NCBI GenBank assembly: GCA_964654535.1
Contig: CAZZIZ010000104.1
Span: 1 to 12,322, forward strand
DNA length: 12,322 nt
Reading direction: 5' to 3'
From: CAZZIZ01 sp964654535
GTDB lineage: Bacteria; Bacteroidota; Bacteroidia; Chitinophagales; UBA2359
The notes beneath the pieces are model-generated. The model did not search any database, was not told the origin of the DNA, and worked only from the letters and a program-made list of their open reading frames with translations. Of this stretch, positions 1 to 5,722 are shown in pieces. Position numbers and translations under genes: made by a program. How positions within the stretch are numbered: the stretch's first letter is position 1; each line of letters begins with the position of its first letter.

Positions 1-116
1 GTGAAGGTTTGGTACGGAAAGAGCGGGTACGCTCGCACCATATGGGGACCAACAAGATTGGAAAGAGTTATTCGAACTTTGCCAAAAAGGAGCAGTGCGG
101 AATTCAAACGAGTACA

Positions 117-144
117 CAGATTTCTCGGCTTCGCTCGAAATGAC
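117..144. repeat. Dispersed intergenic repeat motif (SHFERSREI-type)
   Basis: Read on the - strand, this segment spells GTCATTTCGAGCGAAGCC followed by GAGAAATCTG, and in one frame it encodes SHFERSREIC. I recall close variants of this string scattered through intergenic DNA of many Bacteroidota and other bacteria, where they are often mistranslated as ends of small hypothetical proteins. Only one copy lies in this window, so the dispersed nature rests on memory, not on the sequence shown. Confidence 0.5.
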
Positions 145-187
145 TGCGAGTCTGAAGCGTGAGGGATAGAGGGGTTTGCCTGAGCTC

Positions 188-257
188 CTGTTGTTTTGTA
201 GCCATAATGCTTAGCTCCTTGGAGCTAGAAGCATTTTGCGCGTACAAAACAGAACAG
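188..257. repeat. Nested inverted repeat (cruciform-like)
   Basis: Two stems are nested. The outer stem pairs 188-200 with 243-257: TGTTTTGTA pairs with TACAAAACA and CTGT with ACAG, with a two-base GA bulge. The inner stem pairs 206-218 with 221-235: AATGCT with AGCATT and TAGCTCC with GGAGCTA, again with a two-base GA bulge and a TT tip. This order is unlikely by chance. No T-run follows, so it is not an ordinary terminator. It may be a REP- or MITE-like unit. Confidence 0.6.
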
Positions 258-277
258 AGCGAGCCCCGAAAGCCCGA

Positions 278-339
278 CCCAATTTCCTCAAGTCCCTTGT
301 TGGTCCCCTGACCAACAAGCAGGACTTGAGGAAATTGGG
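278..339. repeat. Long near-perfect inverted repeat, about 28 bp arms
   Basis: The left arm (278-305) is almost fully complementary to the right arm (310-339) around a four-base CCCT loop. GACCAACAAG and GACTTGAGGAAATTGGG pair fully, and the only flaw is a small mismatch with one extra base between these two blocks. No T-tract follows on either side. The length and quality exceed a normal terminator and suggest a palindromic repeat element. Confidence 0.75.
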
Positions 340-398
340 GCACGCCCAAAACAAGCAAAAACTATATCCACAAAGCAAATGTTCGTTAGCCAATCAAA

Positions 399-420
399 CA
401 GTATTAGTCAAGCAATACTG
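399..420. repeat. Short hairpin just upstream of the fbaA promoter
   Basis: CAGTATT (399-405) is a perfect inverted copy of AATACTG (414-420) around an 8-base loop. It ends 24 bases before the fbaA -7 box. It could be an operator-like site or the remnant of a terminator for something upstream, but no T-run follows. Function is unassigned. Confidence 0.35.
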
Positions 421-443
421 ACCCTAAAACGTTGAGCGATTGC

Positions 444-451
444 TATCTTTG
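444..451 (+). promoter_or_regulatory. Predicted Bacteroidota -7 box (TATCTTTG) for fbaA
   Basis: TATCTTTG matches the TAnnTTTG -7 consensus of Bacteroidota sigma-A promoters exactly. It lies 22 bases before the ATG at 473, which implies a very short leader. I see no clear TTTG -33 box at the expected distance, so the call rests on the -7 element and its position. Confidence 0.5.
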
Positions 452-472
452 GCGCTCAAATCAACAAAACTT

Positions 473-1549
473 ATGTCAGCAATTATTGAAAAATTTGGAG
501 CCGGAGTTGTAACCGGAAATGCTTGTAAAGACTTATTACAATACGCTCAAGAAGAGCAATTTGCTATGCCCGCGGTCAACGTGATTGGAACTAACTCGGT
601 GAATGCAGTTTTAGAAACGGCCAAAGCGGTAAACTCACCAGTGATGATTCAGTTTTCGAACGGTGGAGCGAAATTTTTTGGTGGTAAAAGTTTGAGTAAT
701 GAAAATGAGCAAGCAGCGATTGCTGGTGCGATCTCTGGTGCGTTGCACGTACACAACATCGCTAAGTACTACGGTGTTCCTGTAATACTACACACCGATC
801 ACGCTGCAAAAAAATTGTTGCCTTGGGTTAGTGGAATGATTGATGCGAGTGAGGCACATTTTAAATCTACTGGTCACGCGCTATTTAGTTCACACATGAT
901 AGACATGTCTGAAGATCCGATTGAAGAGAACATAACCACTTGCGCAGAGTACCTAGGACGAATGGACAAGCTCGGTATGGGTTTGGAAATTGAATTGGGT
1001 GTAACTGGTGGTGAAGAAGACGGCGTTGACAATTCTGATATTGACACTTCTAAGTTGTATACCCAACCAGAAGAAGTAAACTATGCTTACGAAACTTTGA
1101 AAAAGGTTTCTGACCACTTTACAGTTGCAGCTGCTTTTGGAAATGTGCACGGTGTTTATCGTCCAGGCAACGTAACCTTAACGCCTACTATATTAAGAGA
1201 CTCACAAGCTTTCGTAAAAGAGAAGCACAGTACTGGCGATAAGCCAATCAAATTTGTCTTCCACGGCGGTAGCGGATCATCTCGCGAAGAAATCCGTGAG
1301 GCAATAGGCTACGGTGTGATCAAAATGAACATTGATACGGATATGCAATGGGCATTCTGGGATGGGGTACACAACTACTATAACGACAAAAAAGACTACT
1401 TACAGGCTCAAATTGGAAATCCTGATGGTGACGATAAGCCTAACAAGAAGAACTATGATCCCCGTGTCTGGCTCAGAAAAGGGGAGGATTCCTTCGTGAA
1501 TCGCCTGAAAATCGCTTTTGAGGACCTCAATTGTATGGATCGCCTCTAA
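473..1549 (+). CDS. fbaA: Class II fructose-bisphosphate aldolase
   Basis: Zinc-dependent cytosolic aldolase that interconverts fructose 1,6-bisphosphate with dihydroxyacetone phosphate and glyceraldehyde 3-phosphate in glycolysis and gluconeogenesis. The product has 358 residues, matching the E. coli-type FbaA length. The expected residues fall at the E. coli numbers: catalytic D109 and zinc ligand H110 in HTDH, E174 in LEIELG, H226 in GNVHGVY and H264 in FHGGSGSS. KNYDPRVWLRKGE near the C-terminus is also typical. I chose the ATG at 473. The frame extends to a TTG at 440, but that would add 11 residues absent from the family and would start upstream of the predicted -7 box. It is the first gene of the housekeeping block, 119 bases before accD. 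No strong terminator lies between them, though accD has its own candidate -7 box. Confidence 0.97.
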   Translation: MSAIIEKFGAGVVTGNACKDLLQYAQEEQFAMPAVNVIGTNSVNAVLETAKAVNSPVMIQFSNGGAKFFGGKSLSNENEQAAIAGAISGALHVHNIAKYYGVPVILHTDHAAKKLLPWVSGMIDASEAHFKSTGHALFSSHMIDMSEDPIEENITTCAEYLGRMDKLGMGLEIELGVTGGEEDGVDNSDIDTSKLYTQPEEVNYAYETLKKVSDHFTVAAAFGNVHGVYRPGNVTLTPTILRDSQAFVKEKHSTGDKPIKFVFHGGSGSSREEIREAIGYGVIKMNIDTDMQWAFWDGVHNYYNDKKDYLQAQIGNPDGDDKPNKKNYDPRVWLRKGEDSFVNRLKIAFEDLNCMDRL

Positions 1550-1615
1550 AAATCAGACTGAAAGGGTAAATCTTGTAAAATCGACAGACTAATACCTTCA
1601 GAACTTTAGTTAGAT

Positions 1616-1623
1616 TAGATTTG
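1616..1623 (+). promoter_or_regulatory. Predicted -7 box (TAGATTTG) for accD
   Basis: TAGATTTG is an exact TAnnTTTG match, 45 bases before the accD ATG and 67 bases after the fbaA stop. No clear -33 TTTG is present. It suggests accD can be transcribed separately from fbaA, although readthrough is also possible because no terminator is obvious in the gap. Confidence 0.4.
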
Positions 1624-1668
1624 CATTTTGAACGAGAGATTGGAGTGCATCACTAAATAGAGCAGCGA

Positions 1669-2514
1669 ATGGCGTGGTTTCAACGCATAACGAAAGGCAT
1701 ACTTACTAAGACCGTAGAAAAGAAGGAAGCACCGGATGGTGTTTGGACGAAGTGTAAAGGCTGCAAGAAGACCATTCAGACCAGCGAGTACGTGAAGAAT
1801 CTGAGCGTCTGTCCTCAGTGCGATACCCACGGTCGAATTGGCTCCAAAGAGTACTTCGAGCTCTTTTTTGATGATGGGGTTTTTGAAGAATTGCACGCCA
1901 ATCTGAGTTCAAAAGATGTATTGGGCTTCACCGATTTAAAACCTTATCCAAAGCGATTGAAAGACGCAAAAGCAAAGACCAACCTGGTCGACGCGCTGCG
2001 TATTGGTTTTGGTAAAATCAATGAAATGCCCACCACCATTGCCTGTATGGACTTTTCCTTTATCGGCGGGTCGATGGGTTCTGTCGTGGGTGAGAAGATA
2101 GCCAAGGCCATAGGACATAGTTTAAAAACCAAAGCGCCGCTGATAATCATCGCCAAATCTGGCGGTGCGCGTATGATGGAAGCAGCCTTTTCACTGATGC
2201 AAATGGCGAAGACTTCTGCGAAGTTGAGCCAGTTGGCCAAGGCTGGAATTCCTTATATCTCGTTGATGACCGACCCGACCACTGGAGGGGTAACTGCTTC
2301 CTTTGCAATGCTGGGCGATATCAATATTGGCGAGCCTGGTGCCTTGATTGGCTTTGCCGGACCGCGCGTTATTAAAGAGACCATCAAGAAAGACTTGCCC
2401 GAAGGATTCCAGCGAAGCGAGTTTTTGCAGGAGAAGGGGTTCCTCGATTTAATCGTTCATCGTGAGGATTTGAAAGAGCAGATTTCGACTTTGCTTCGTT
2501 TGCTTGCGAATTAG
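1669..2514 (+). CDS. accD: Acetyl-CoA carboxylase carboxyltransferase subunit beta
   Basis: Beta subunit of the acetyl-CoA carboxylase carboxyltransferase. With AccA it moves the carboxyl group from carboxybiotin on AccB to acetyl-CoA, giving malonyl-CoA for fatty-acid synthesis in the cytosol. The 281-residue product starts with the family's four-cysteine zinc ribbon (C29, C32, C48, C51). The crotonase-like carboxyltransferase domain follows, with FIGGSMGS (131-138), SGGARM (164-169), a DPTTGGVTASFAMLGD segment (202-217) and GFAGPR (229-233). Length and order are normal for the family. The other ACC subunits are not in this window. The gene sits between fbaA and rpsO, an arrangement I recall from other Bacteroidota. 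No Shine-Dalgarno sequence is obvious before the ATG, which is usual for the phylum. Confidence 0.97.
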   Translation: MAWFQRITKGILTKTVEKKEAPDGVWTKCKGCKKTIQTSEYVKNLSVCPQCDTHGRIGSKEYFELFFDDGVFEELHANLSSKDVLGFTDLKPYPKRLKDAKAKTNLVDALRIGFGKINEMPTTIACMDFSFIGGSMGSVVGEKIAKAIGHSLKTKAPLIIIAKSGGARMMEAAFSLMQMAKTSAKLSQLAKAGIPYISLMTDPTTGGVTASFAMLGDINIGEPGALIGFAGPRVIKETIKKDLPEGFQRSEFLQEKGFLDLIVHREDLKEQISTLLRLLAN

Positions 2515-2545
2515 GCTGTTTCCGCACATTTTTCCTCTATAAACT

Positions 2546-2575
2546 CTTATCCTTTTAAGGAATAAGCCTATTTTT
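2546..2575 (+). terminator. Possible weak terminator after accD
   Basis: CTTATCCTT (2546-2554) pairs with AAGGAATAAG (2557-2566) with one bulged A, and a run of five T follows at 2571-2575. The loop is very tight and the stem AT-rich, and the T-run is shared with the predicted rpsO -7 box. It may act as a partial terminator that separates accD from rpsO. Confidence 0.3.
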
Positions 2576-2576
2576 G
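2569..2576 (+). promoter_or_regulatory. Predicted -7 box (TATTTTTG) for rpsO-pnp
   Basis: TATTTTTG matches TAnnTTTG exactly and is followed by TGCC. It lies 40 bases before the rpsO ATG, giving a leader of roughly 30-35 bases. No clear -33 TTTG is visible. It is the best-placed of the promoter candidates in the window and would drive rpsO and probably pnp. Confidence 0.5.
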
Positions 2577-2616
2577 TGCCTCGAAATAGAATAGACAGAA
2601 TAGAATTAACAACAAG

Positions 2617-2886
2617 ATGGCCTTAACCAAAGAAAAAATAGACTCGATTTTCGCTGAATATGGCGGAGCGGGTAAGAATACTGGCTCGATAGACGGGCAA
2701 GTAGCTCTTCTAACAGCAAAGATTCAAGCTTTGTCTGACCATCTGCAAAAAAACAAGAAAGATCATTCCTCTAGAAGAACGCTCCTGAAATACGTTGGGC
2801 AGCGAAAGAGGTATTTGCAGTACTTGGCCAAGAAGGACATCACTAACTACCGTTCACTTATCGAGAAGCTAGGACTTAGAAAATAA
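2617..2886 (+). CDS. rpsO: 30S ribosomal protein S15
   Basis: Primary 16S rRNA-binding protein of the small-subunit platform, which helps nucleate assembly of the central domain. The 89-residue product has the standard S15 length. It shows the family blocks NTGSIDGQVALLT (residues 21-33), KKDHSSRRTLLKYVGQR (46-62) and the C-terminal end SLIEKLGLRK. DHSSRR is the rRNA-contacting segment. The spacing to pnp is 57 bases on the same strand, and rpsO-pnp is one of the most conserved bacterial gene pairs, so they are probably co-transcribed. In E. coli S15 represses its own translation through an mRNA pseudoknot. I did not identify an equivalent in the short leader here. Confidence 0.98.
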   Translation: MALTKEKIDSIFAEYGGAGKNTGSIDGQVALLTAKIQALSDHLQKNKKDHSSRRTLLKYVGQRKRYLQYLAKKDITNYRSLIEKLGLRK

Positions 2887-2906
2887 GCCCCGCTCGCTAC
2901 ACTTGG

Positions 2907-2936
2907 CTTTTGCAGCAATGATACTTTCTGCAAAAG
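2907..2936 (+). promoter_or_regulatory. Hairpin in the rpsO-pnp gap, next to the pnp start
   Basis: CTTTTGCAG (2907-2915) is a perfect inverted copy of CTGCAAAAG (2928-2936) with a 12-base loop. It ends seven bases before the pnp ATG, so folding would cover the ribosome-binding region. No T-run of terminator type follows. In E. coli a leader hairpin before pnp is cut by RNase III and used by PNPase for autoregulation. The position here suggests an analogous control or a processing site, but that is inference. A near-match to a -7 box (TACACTTG, 2898-2905) lies just upstream. Confidence 0.55.
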
Positions 2937-2943
2937 AATCTTT

Positions 2944-5106
2944 ATGGATCTTAAAGCTTATGTAAAGTCGTTCGACCTAGGGGACGGACGCAGTATTTCC
3001 GTAGAAACCGGAAAGATCGCTAGACAAGCTCATGGAGCAGTTCTAGTAAGAATGGGGGACGCAGTACTATTGTGTACTGTTGTTTCAAATTACGAAGAGA
3101 AAGAAGGACAGAGTTTCTTCCCACTCTCAGTCGATTACCAAGAGAAATTTGCCGGAGCCGGAAGAATTCCCGGCGGCTTCTTTAAAAGAGAAGGGCGTGC
3201 TTCAGAACACGAAGTGCTGATTTGTCGTTTGGTAGATCGCGCGATTCGTCCATTGTTTCCTGATGGTTACATGAACGAGACGCAAGTTATAATTGGATTG
3301 ATTTCTTCAGACCCTGAAGTTCAACCAGACGCACTCGCTGCTTTCGCTACTTCAGCTGCACTGACTATTAGTGATATCCCATTTGCGGGACCTATCTCTG
3401 AGGTGCGTGTTGCACGTATCAATGGTGAGTTCGTTGCCAATCCATCTACTACTCAGTTAGTAGATGCTGACCTAAACATTATCGTTGGTGCTACTGAAGC
3501 AGATGTAACGATGGTTGAAGGTGAGATGCACGAGGTGAGCGAAAAGGAATTGGTTGACGCTATCAAGTTTGGTCACAACGTTATTAAGAAACAATGTCAG
3601 TTCTTAAATGCTTTCCGCGACGAGTGTGGAACTGCTAAAGAGAAACGTGAGGTTGTTGCGAAAGAAGTAAACGAGGAAATGAAAAAGAGAGTAGACGACG
3701 CGTGTCGTGCTAAGATCTTGGAAGTAGCTCGTGGAGGTCATGGAAAGCCAGAGCGTAAAGCTGGTTTTGGTGCAGTGAAAGATGCTTTCATCGAAACATT
3801 GGGCGAGGAGCCGGATCCAGATGAAAAAGCTGCTGCCAAAGAAGCACTTTACCAATTAGAAAAAGAAGTTATCCGCGATATGGTTTTAACCGATCGCAAA
3901 AGACTTGACGGACGTGCTACCGATGAGGTTAGAGGTCTGCATATGGAAATTGATTTCCTACCAAGCCCACACGGTGTGGCGCTTTTCACCCGTGGTGAAA
4001 CGCAAAGTCTTACAACTGTAACGCTTGGAACGAAAAAAGACGAGCAAATGCTCGATAAAGCCGGTGGAGTAGAGTGGAGAAACTTTATGCTACACTATAA
4101 CTTCCCTCCTTTCTGTACAGGAGAGGCGAAGTTCCTAAGAGGAACTTCTCGTAGAGAGCAAGGTCACGGAAACTTGGCAATGCGCTCTATAAAGCAAGTG
4201 CTTCCTGAAGATGAGAACAACCCTTACACAATCCGTGTGGTTTCAGATATTATGGAATCAAACGGTTCTTCGTCTATGGCAACCGTTTGTGCTGCTTCGA
4301 TGGCATTGATGGATGCAGGTATTCCGATTTCTAGAGGTGTTTCTGGTATCGCTATGGGAATGATAAAAGAAGGTGACCGCGTTGCAATCTTGAGCGATAT
4401 CCTTGGTGATGAAGATCACTTAGGAGATATGGATTTCAAAGTAACTGGAACGGAGAAAGGAATTTGTGCCTGTCAAATGGATATCAAAATAGATGGACTT
4501 CCTTACGAGTTATTAGAGCAAGCATTGGTACAAGCGAAAGCGGGTCGTAGTCATATCCTTACGGAAATGAATAAAGTAATCGGTGAGCCAAAAGACGATT
4601 ACAAACCACACGCACCGCGTATCATTAAAATGTTCGTGGACAAAGAATTCATTGGACCGATCATCGGCCCTGGTGGAAAGCACATCCAAGAATTGCAAGC
4701 TGATACGGGTACTGTAATCAACATCGAAGAGGTAGAAATGGATGGTCAGACTAAAGGTCAAGTATTGATCGCTGGAACCAACCTTGACGGTGTGGCAACT
4801 GCTCAGAAACGTATCCAAGCAATTTCTGCAACAGCGGAAGTAGGTGAGGAATACGAATCAACGGTTAAGTCAATCATGCCTTACGGTGCATTCGTTGAGT
4901 TTATGCCAGGTAAAGAAGGCTTATTGCACATCTCTGAAGTTTCTTGGTCTCGTCTTGAGTCAATGGACGATGCTGGTTTCAAACCAGGTGATAAAGTAAA
5001 AGTGAAGTTGGTCGGTATCGATCAGCGCTCAGGTAAATTCAAGCTTTCAAGAAAAGTATTGATTCCGAATCCTAGAGATAAGAAGAAAGCAGACGCGGAC
5101 GCGTAA
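2944..5106 (+). CDS. pnp: Polyribonucleotide nucleotidyltransferase (PNPase)
   Basis: Phosphorolytic 3'-to-5' exoribonuclease of mRNA decay that can also add tails in reverse. It acts in the cytosol as a trimer. The 720-residue protein has the complete architecture: a first RNase PH-like core (about 1-230) with the channel motif PGGFFKR (76-82), an all-helical linker (about 235-315), and a second RNase PH core (about 316-550). A KH domain (about 558-628, GPGG at 575-578) and an S1 domain (about 632-705) follow. The second core carries the SSS phosphate-contact segment (442-444) and the metal-site motif DEDHLGDMD, with D489 and D495 matching the catalytic aspartates D486 and D492 of E. coli. 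FFKR replaces the FFRR of E. coli, a conservative change. It sits 57 bases after rpsO behind a hairpin and ends in a strong terminator. The C-terminal tail is short and charged (DKKKADADA). Confidence 0.98.
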   Translation: MDLKAYVKSFDLGDGRSISVETGKIARQAHGAVLVRMGDAVLLCTVVSNYEEKEGQSFFPLSVDYQEKFAGAGRIPGGFFKREGRASEHEVLICRLVDRAIRPLFPDGYMNETQVIIGLISSDPEVQPDALAAFATSAALTISDIPFAGPISEVRVARINGEFVANPSTTQLVDADLNIIVGATEADVTMVEGEMHEVSEKELVDAIKFGHNVIKKQCQFLNAFRDECGTAKEKREVVAKEVNEEMKKRVDDACRAKILEVARGGHGKPERKAGFGAVKDAFIETLGEEPDPDEKAAAKEALYQLEKEVIRDMVLTDRKRLDGRATDEVRGLHMEIDFLPSPHGVALFTRGETQSLTTVTLGTKKDEQMLDKAGGVEWRNFMLHYNFPPFCTGEAKFLRGTSRREQGHGNLAMRSIKQVLPEDENNPYTIRVVSDIMESNGSSSMATVCAASMALMDAGIPISRGVSGIAMGMIKEGDRVAILSDILGDEDHLGDMDFKVTGTEKGICACQMDIKIDGLPYELLEQALVQAKAGRSHILTEMNKVIGEPKDDYKPHAPRIIKMFVDKEFIGPIIGPGGKHIQELQADTGTVINIEEVEMDGQTKGQVLIAGTNLDGVATAQKRIQAISATAEVGEEYESTVKSIMPYGAFVEFMPGKEGLLHISEVSWSRLESMDDAGFKPGDKVKVKLVGIDQRSGKFKLSRKVLIPNPRDKKKADADA

Positions 5107-5134
5107 GCGTTGAAAGCTTTTTAGATATTATAGT

Positions 5135-5165
5135 GGCAGTCAATATTTATTGGCTGCCTTTTTTT
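5135..5165 (+). terminator. Rho-independent terminator of pnp
   Basis: An 11-bp stem pairs GGCAGTCAATA (5135-5145) with TATTGGCTGCC (5148-5158), with one G-U pair and a TT tip, followed by seven T (5159-5165). It lies 29 bases after the pnp stop and should end the rpsO-pnp transcript. Confidence 0.9.
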
Positions 5166-5177
5166 GTTTTATGATCT

Positions 5178-5320
5178 GGGCAGCAACAGGCTATCCGCTT
5201 GTACTCGGCACTTGGAAAGTGTTTTCGGCTAACACCTTGGCAGGAGCTTCCTCTGGTCGCTCTGCACGGTGAGCCTCAATACACTTTACAAGTACCTCAT
5301 ACCGCTTCTATCCTGGCTGC
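5178..5320 (+). repeat. Structured intergenic repeat, Bacteroidota GGCTATCCGC / CCGCTTCTATCC type
   Basis: The element opens with GGGCAGC then GGCTATCCGCTTGTACT, contains CTTCCTCTGGTCGCTCTGC, and closes with ACCGCTTCTATCC then GGCTGC. The ends can pair (GCAGC at 5180-5184 with GCTGC at 5316-5320), as can CTTGTA (5198-5203) with TACAAG (5287-5292). From memory, many Bacteroidota genomes carry dispersed intergenic units with the same GGGCTATCCG and CCGCTTCTATCCC blocks but GCGTTA/TAACGC ends. This copy looks like a diverged member. No function is established to my knowledge, and the extent is approximate. Confidence 0.5.
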
Positions 5321-5541
5321 ATCCTTCTTAGCTCCATTGTCACCGAAAGGCAGTCCTTTTTAAATCCTTGGTTAGCAATATGATATACGGCGTCAAGCGC
5401 CATATGTCGCCACTTTTACCGCGCTCATTCTGGTTATAGGCAACAGAATCTTCAGAATTCGCGTTATGTATACACGGGCTTCGGCTAAAAATGCTTACTA
5501 TGAGCGTTTATCGGCATAAAAAGACTCGGACAGACAACGTC

Positions 5542-5582
5542 AGTCCTAATTAATCACAACAGATGATTAAGGCTTCTTTTTT
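5542..5582 (+). terminator. Second terminator-like hairpin in the pnp-rpoD gap
   Basis: TAATCA (5551-5556) pairs with TGATTA (5564-5569), extended across an AAT bulge by AGTCCT (5542-5547) with AGGCT (5570-5574), and followed by TC and six T (5577-5582). No gene lies upstream after the pnp terminator, so it could end a non-coding transcript covering the 5171-5541 stretch or act as a backup terminator for pnp. The stem is moderate. Confidence 0.4.
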
Positions 5583-5722
5583 GCTTATACACACACATAT
5601 GCACGAATGAAATCGGTGATTTTGTAATGTGGATTTATTTTTTATGAGAAGGAAACTAAATTCACAATCTTGCCGTTATGCGTTAATGCAGTATTTATAG
5701 CCCCAAACAGCCCAATAAAAGT

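Larger units (their letters stand above)
1..439. other. Repeat-rich region upstream of fbaA with no convincing gene
   Basis: Short open frames occur on both strands here, but they run straight through palindromes and a dispersed-repeat motif and resemble no protein family I know. The forward frame from base 1 closes at 160-162 and may be the tail of something beginning outside the window. The stretch holds a dispersed-repeat motif (117-144), a nested hairpin (188-257), a long near-perfect hairpin (278-339) and a short hairpin (399-420). I found no tRNA or rRNA signature. It looks like accumulated intergenic repeats rather than a decayed gene, but I cannot exclude a small mobile element. Confidence 0.6.
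5171..5722. other. Long non-coding gap between the pnp terminator and rpoD
   Basis: About 550 bases carry no plausible gene on either strand; stops are frequent and no protein motif shows. Visible contents are a structured repeat (5178-5320), a small hairpin near 5382-5402 where ATACGGCG faces CGCCATAT, a second terminator-like hairpin (5542-5582) and the presumed promoter and leader of rpoD. For rpoD I see only a weak -7-like match, CAATCTTG at 5665-5672, with no clear -33 box. I compared the stretch with the motifs I know of tmRNA, RNase P RNA and SRP RNA and saw no match. Confidence 0.6.

Noticed and set aside
1..162. Open + strand frame from the window edge ending in RFLGFARNDCESEA, as a possible gene tail
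   Set aside because: The RFLGFARND end is the other-strand reading of the dispersed repeat, and the preceding residues match nothing I know. The upstream sequence is not in the window, so it cannot be supported.
104..358. An 84-codon open frame on the - strand containing SHFERSREIC and MATKQQELRQ
   Set aside because: It runs through two palindromes and the dispersed-repeat motif, its composition follows the repeats, and it resembles no protein family; a repeat artefact is the simpler reading.
4513..4818. A 101-codon open frame antisense to the KH-domain part of pnp
   Set aside because: The pnp frame is certain here, and the antisense frame has no recognisable domain.
5171..5541. Possible tmRNA, RNase P RNA, SRP RNA or tRNA in the pnp-rpoD gap
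   Set aside because: I did not find the T-arm GTTCGA-type motif, the RNase P GAGGAAAGTCC core or the SRP apical loop sequence, so no known RNA class is supported.
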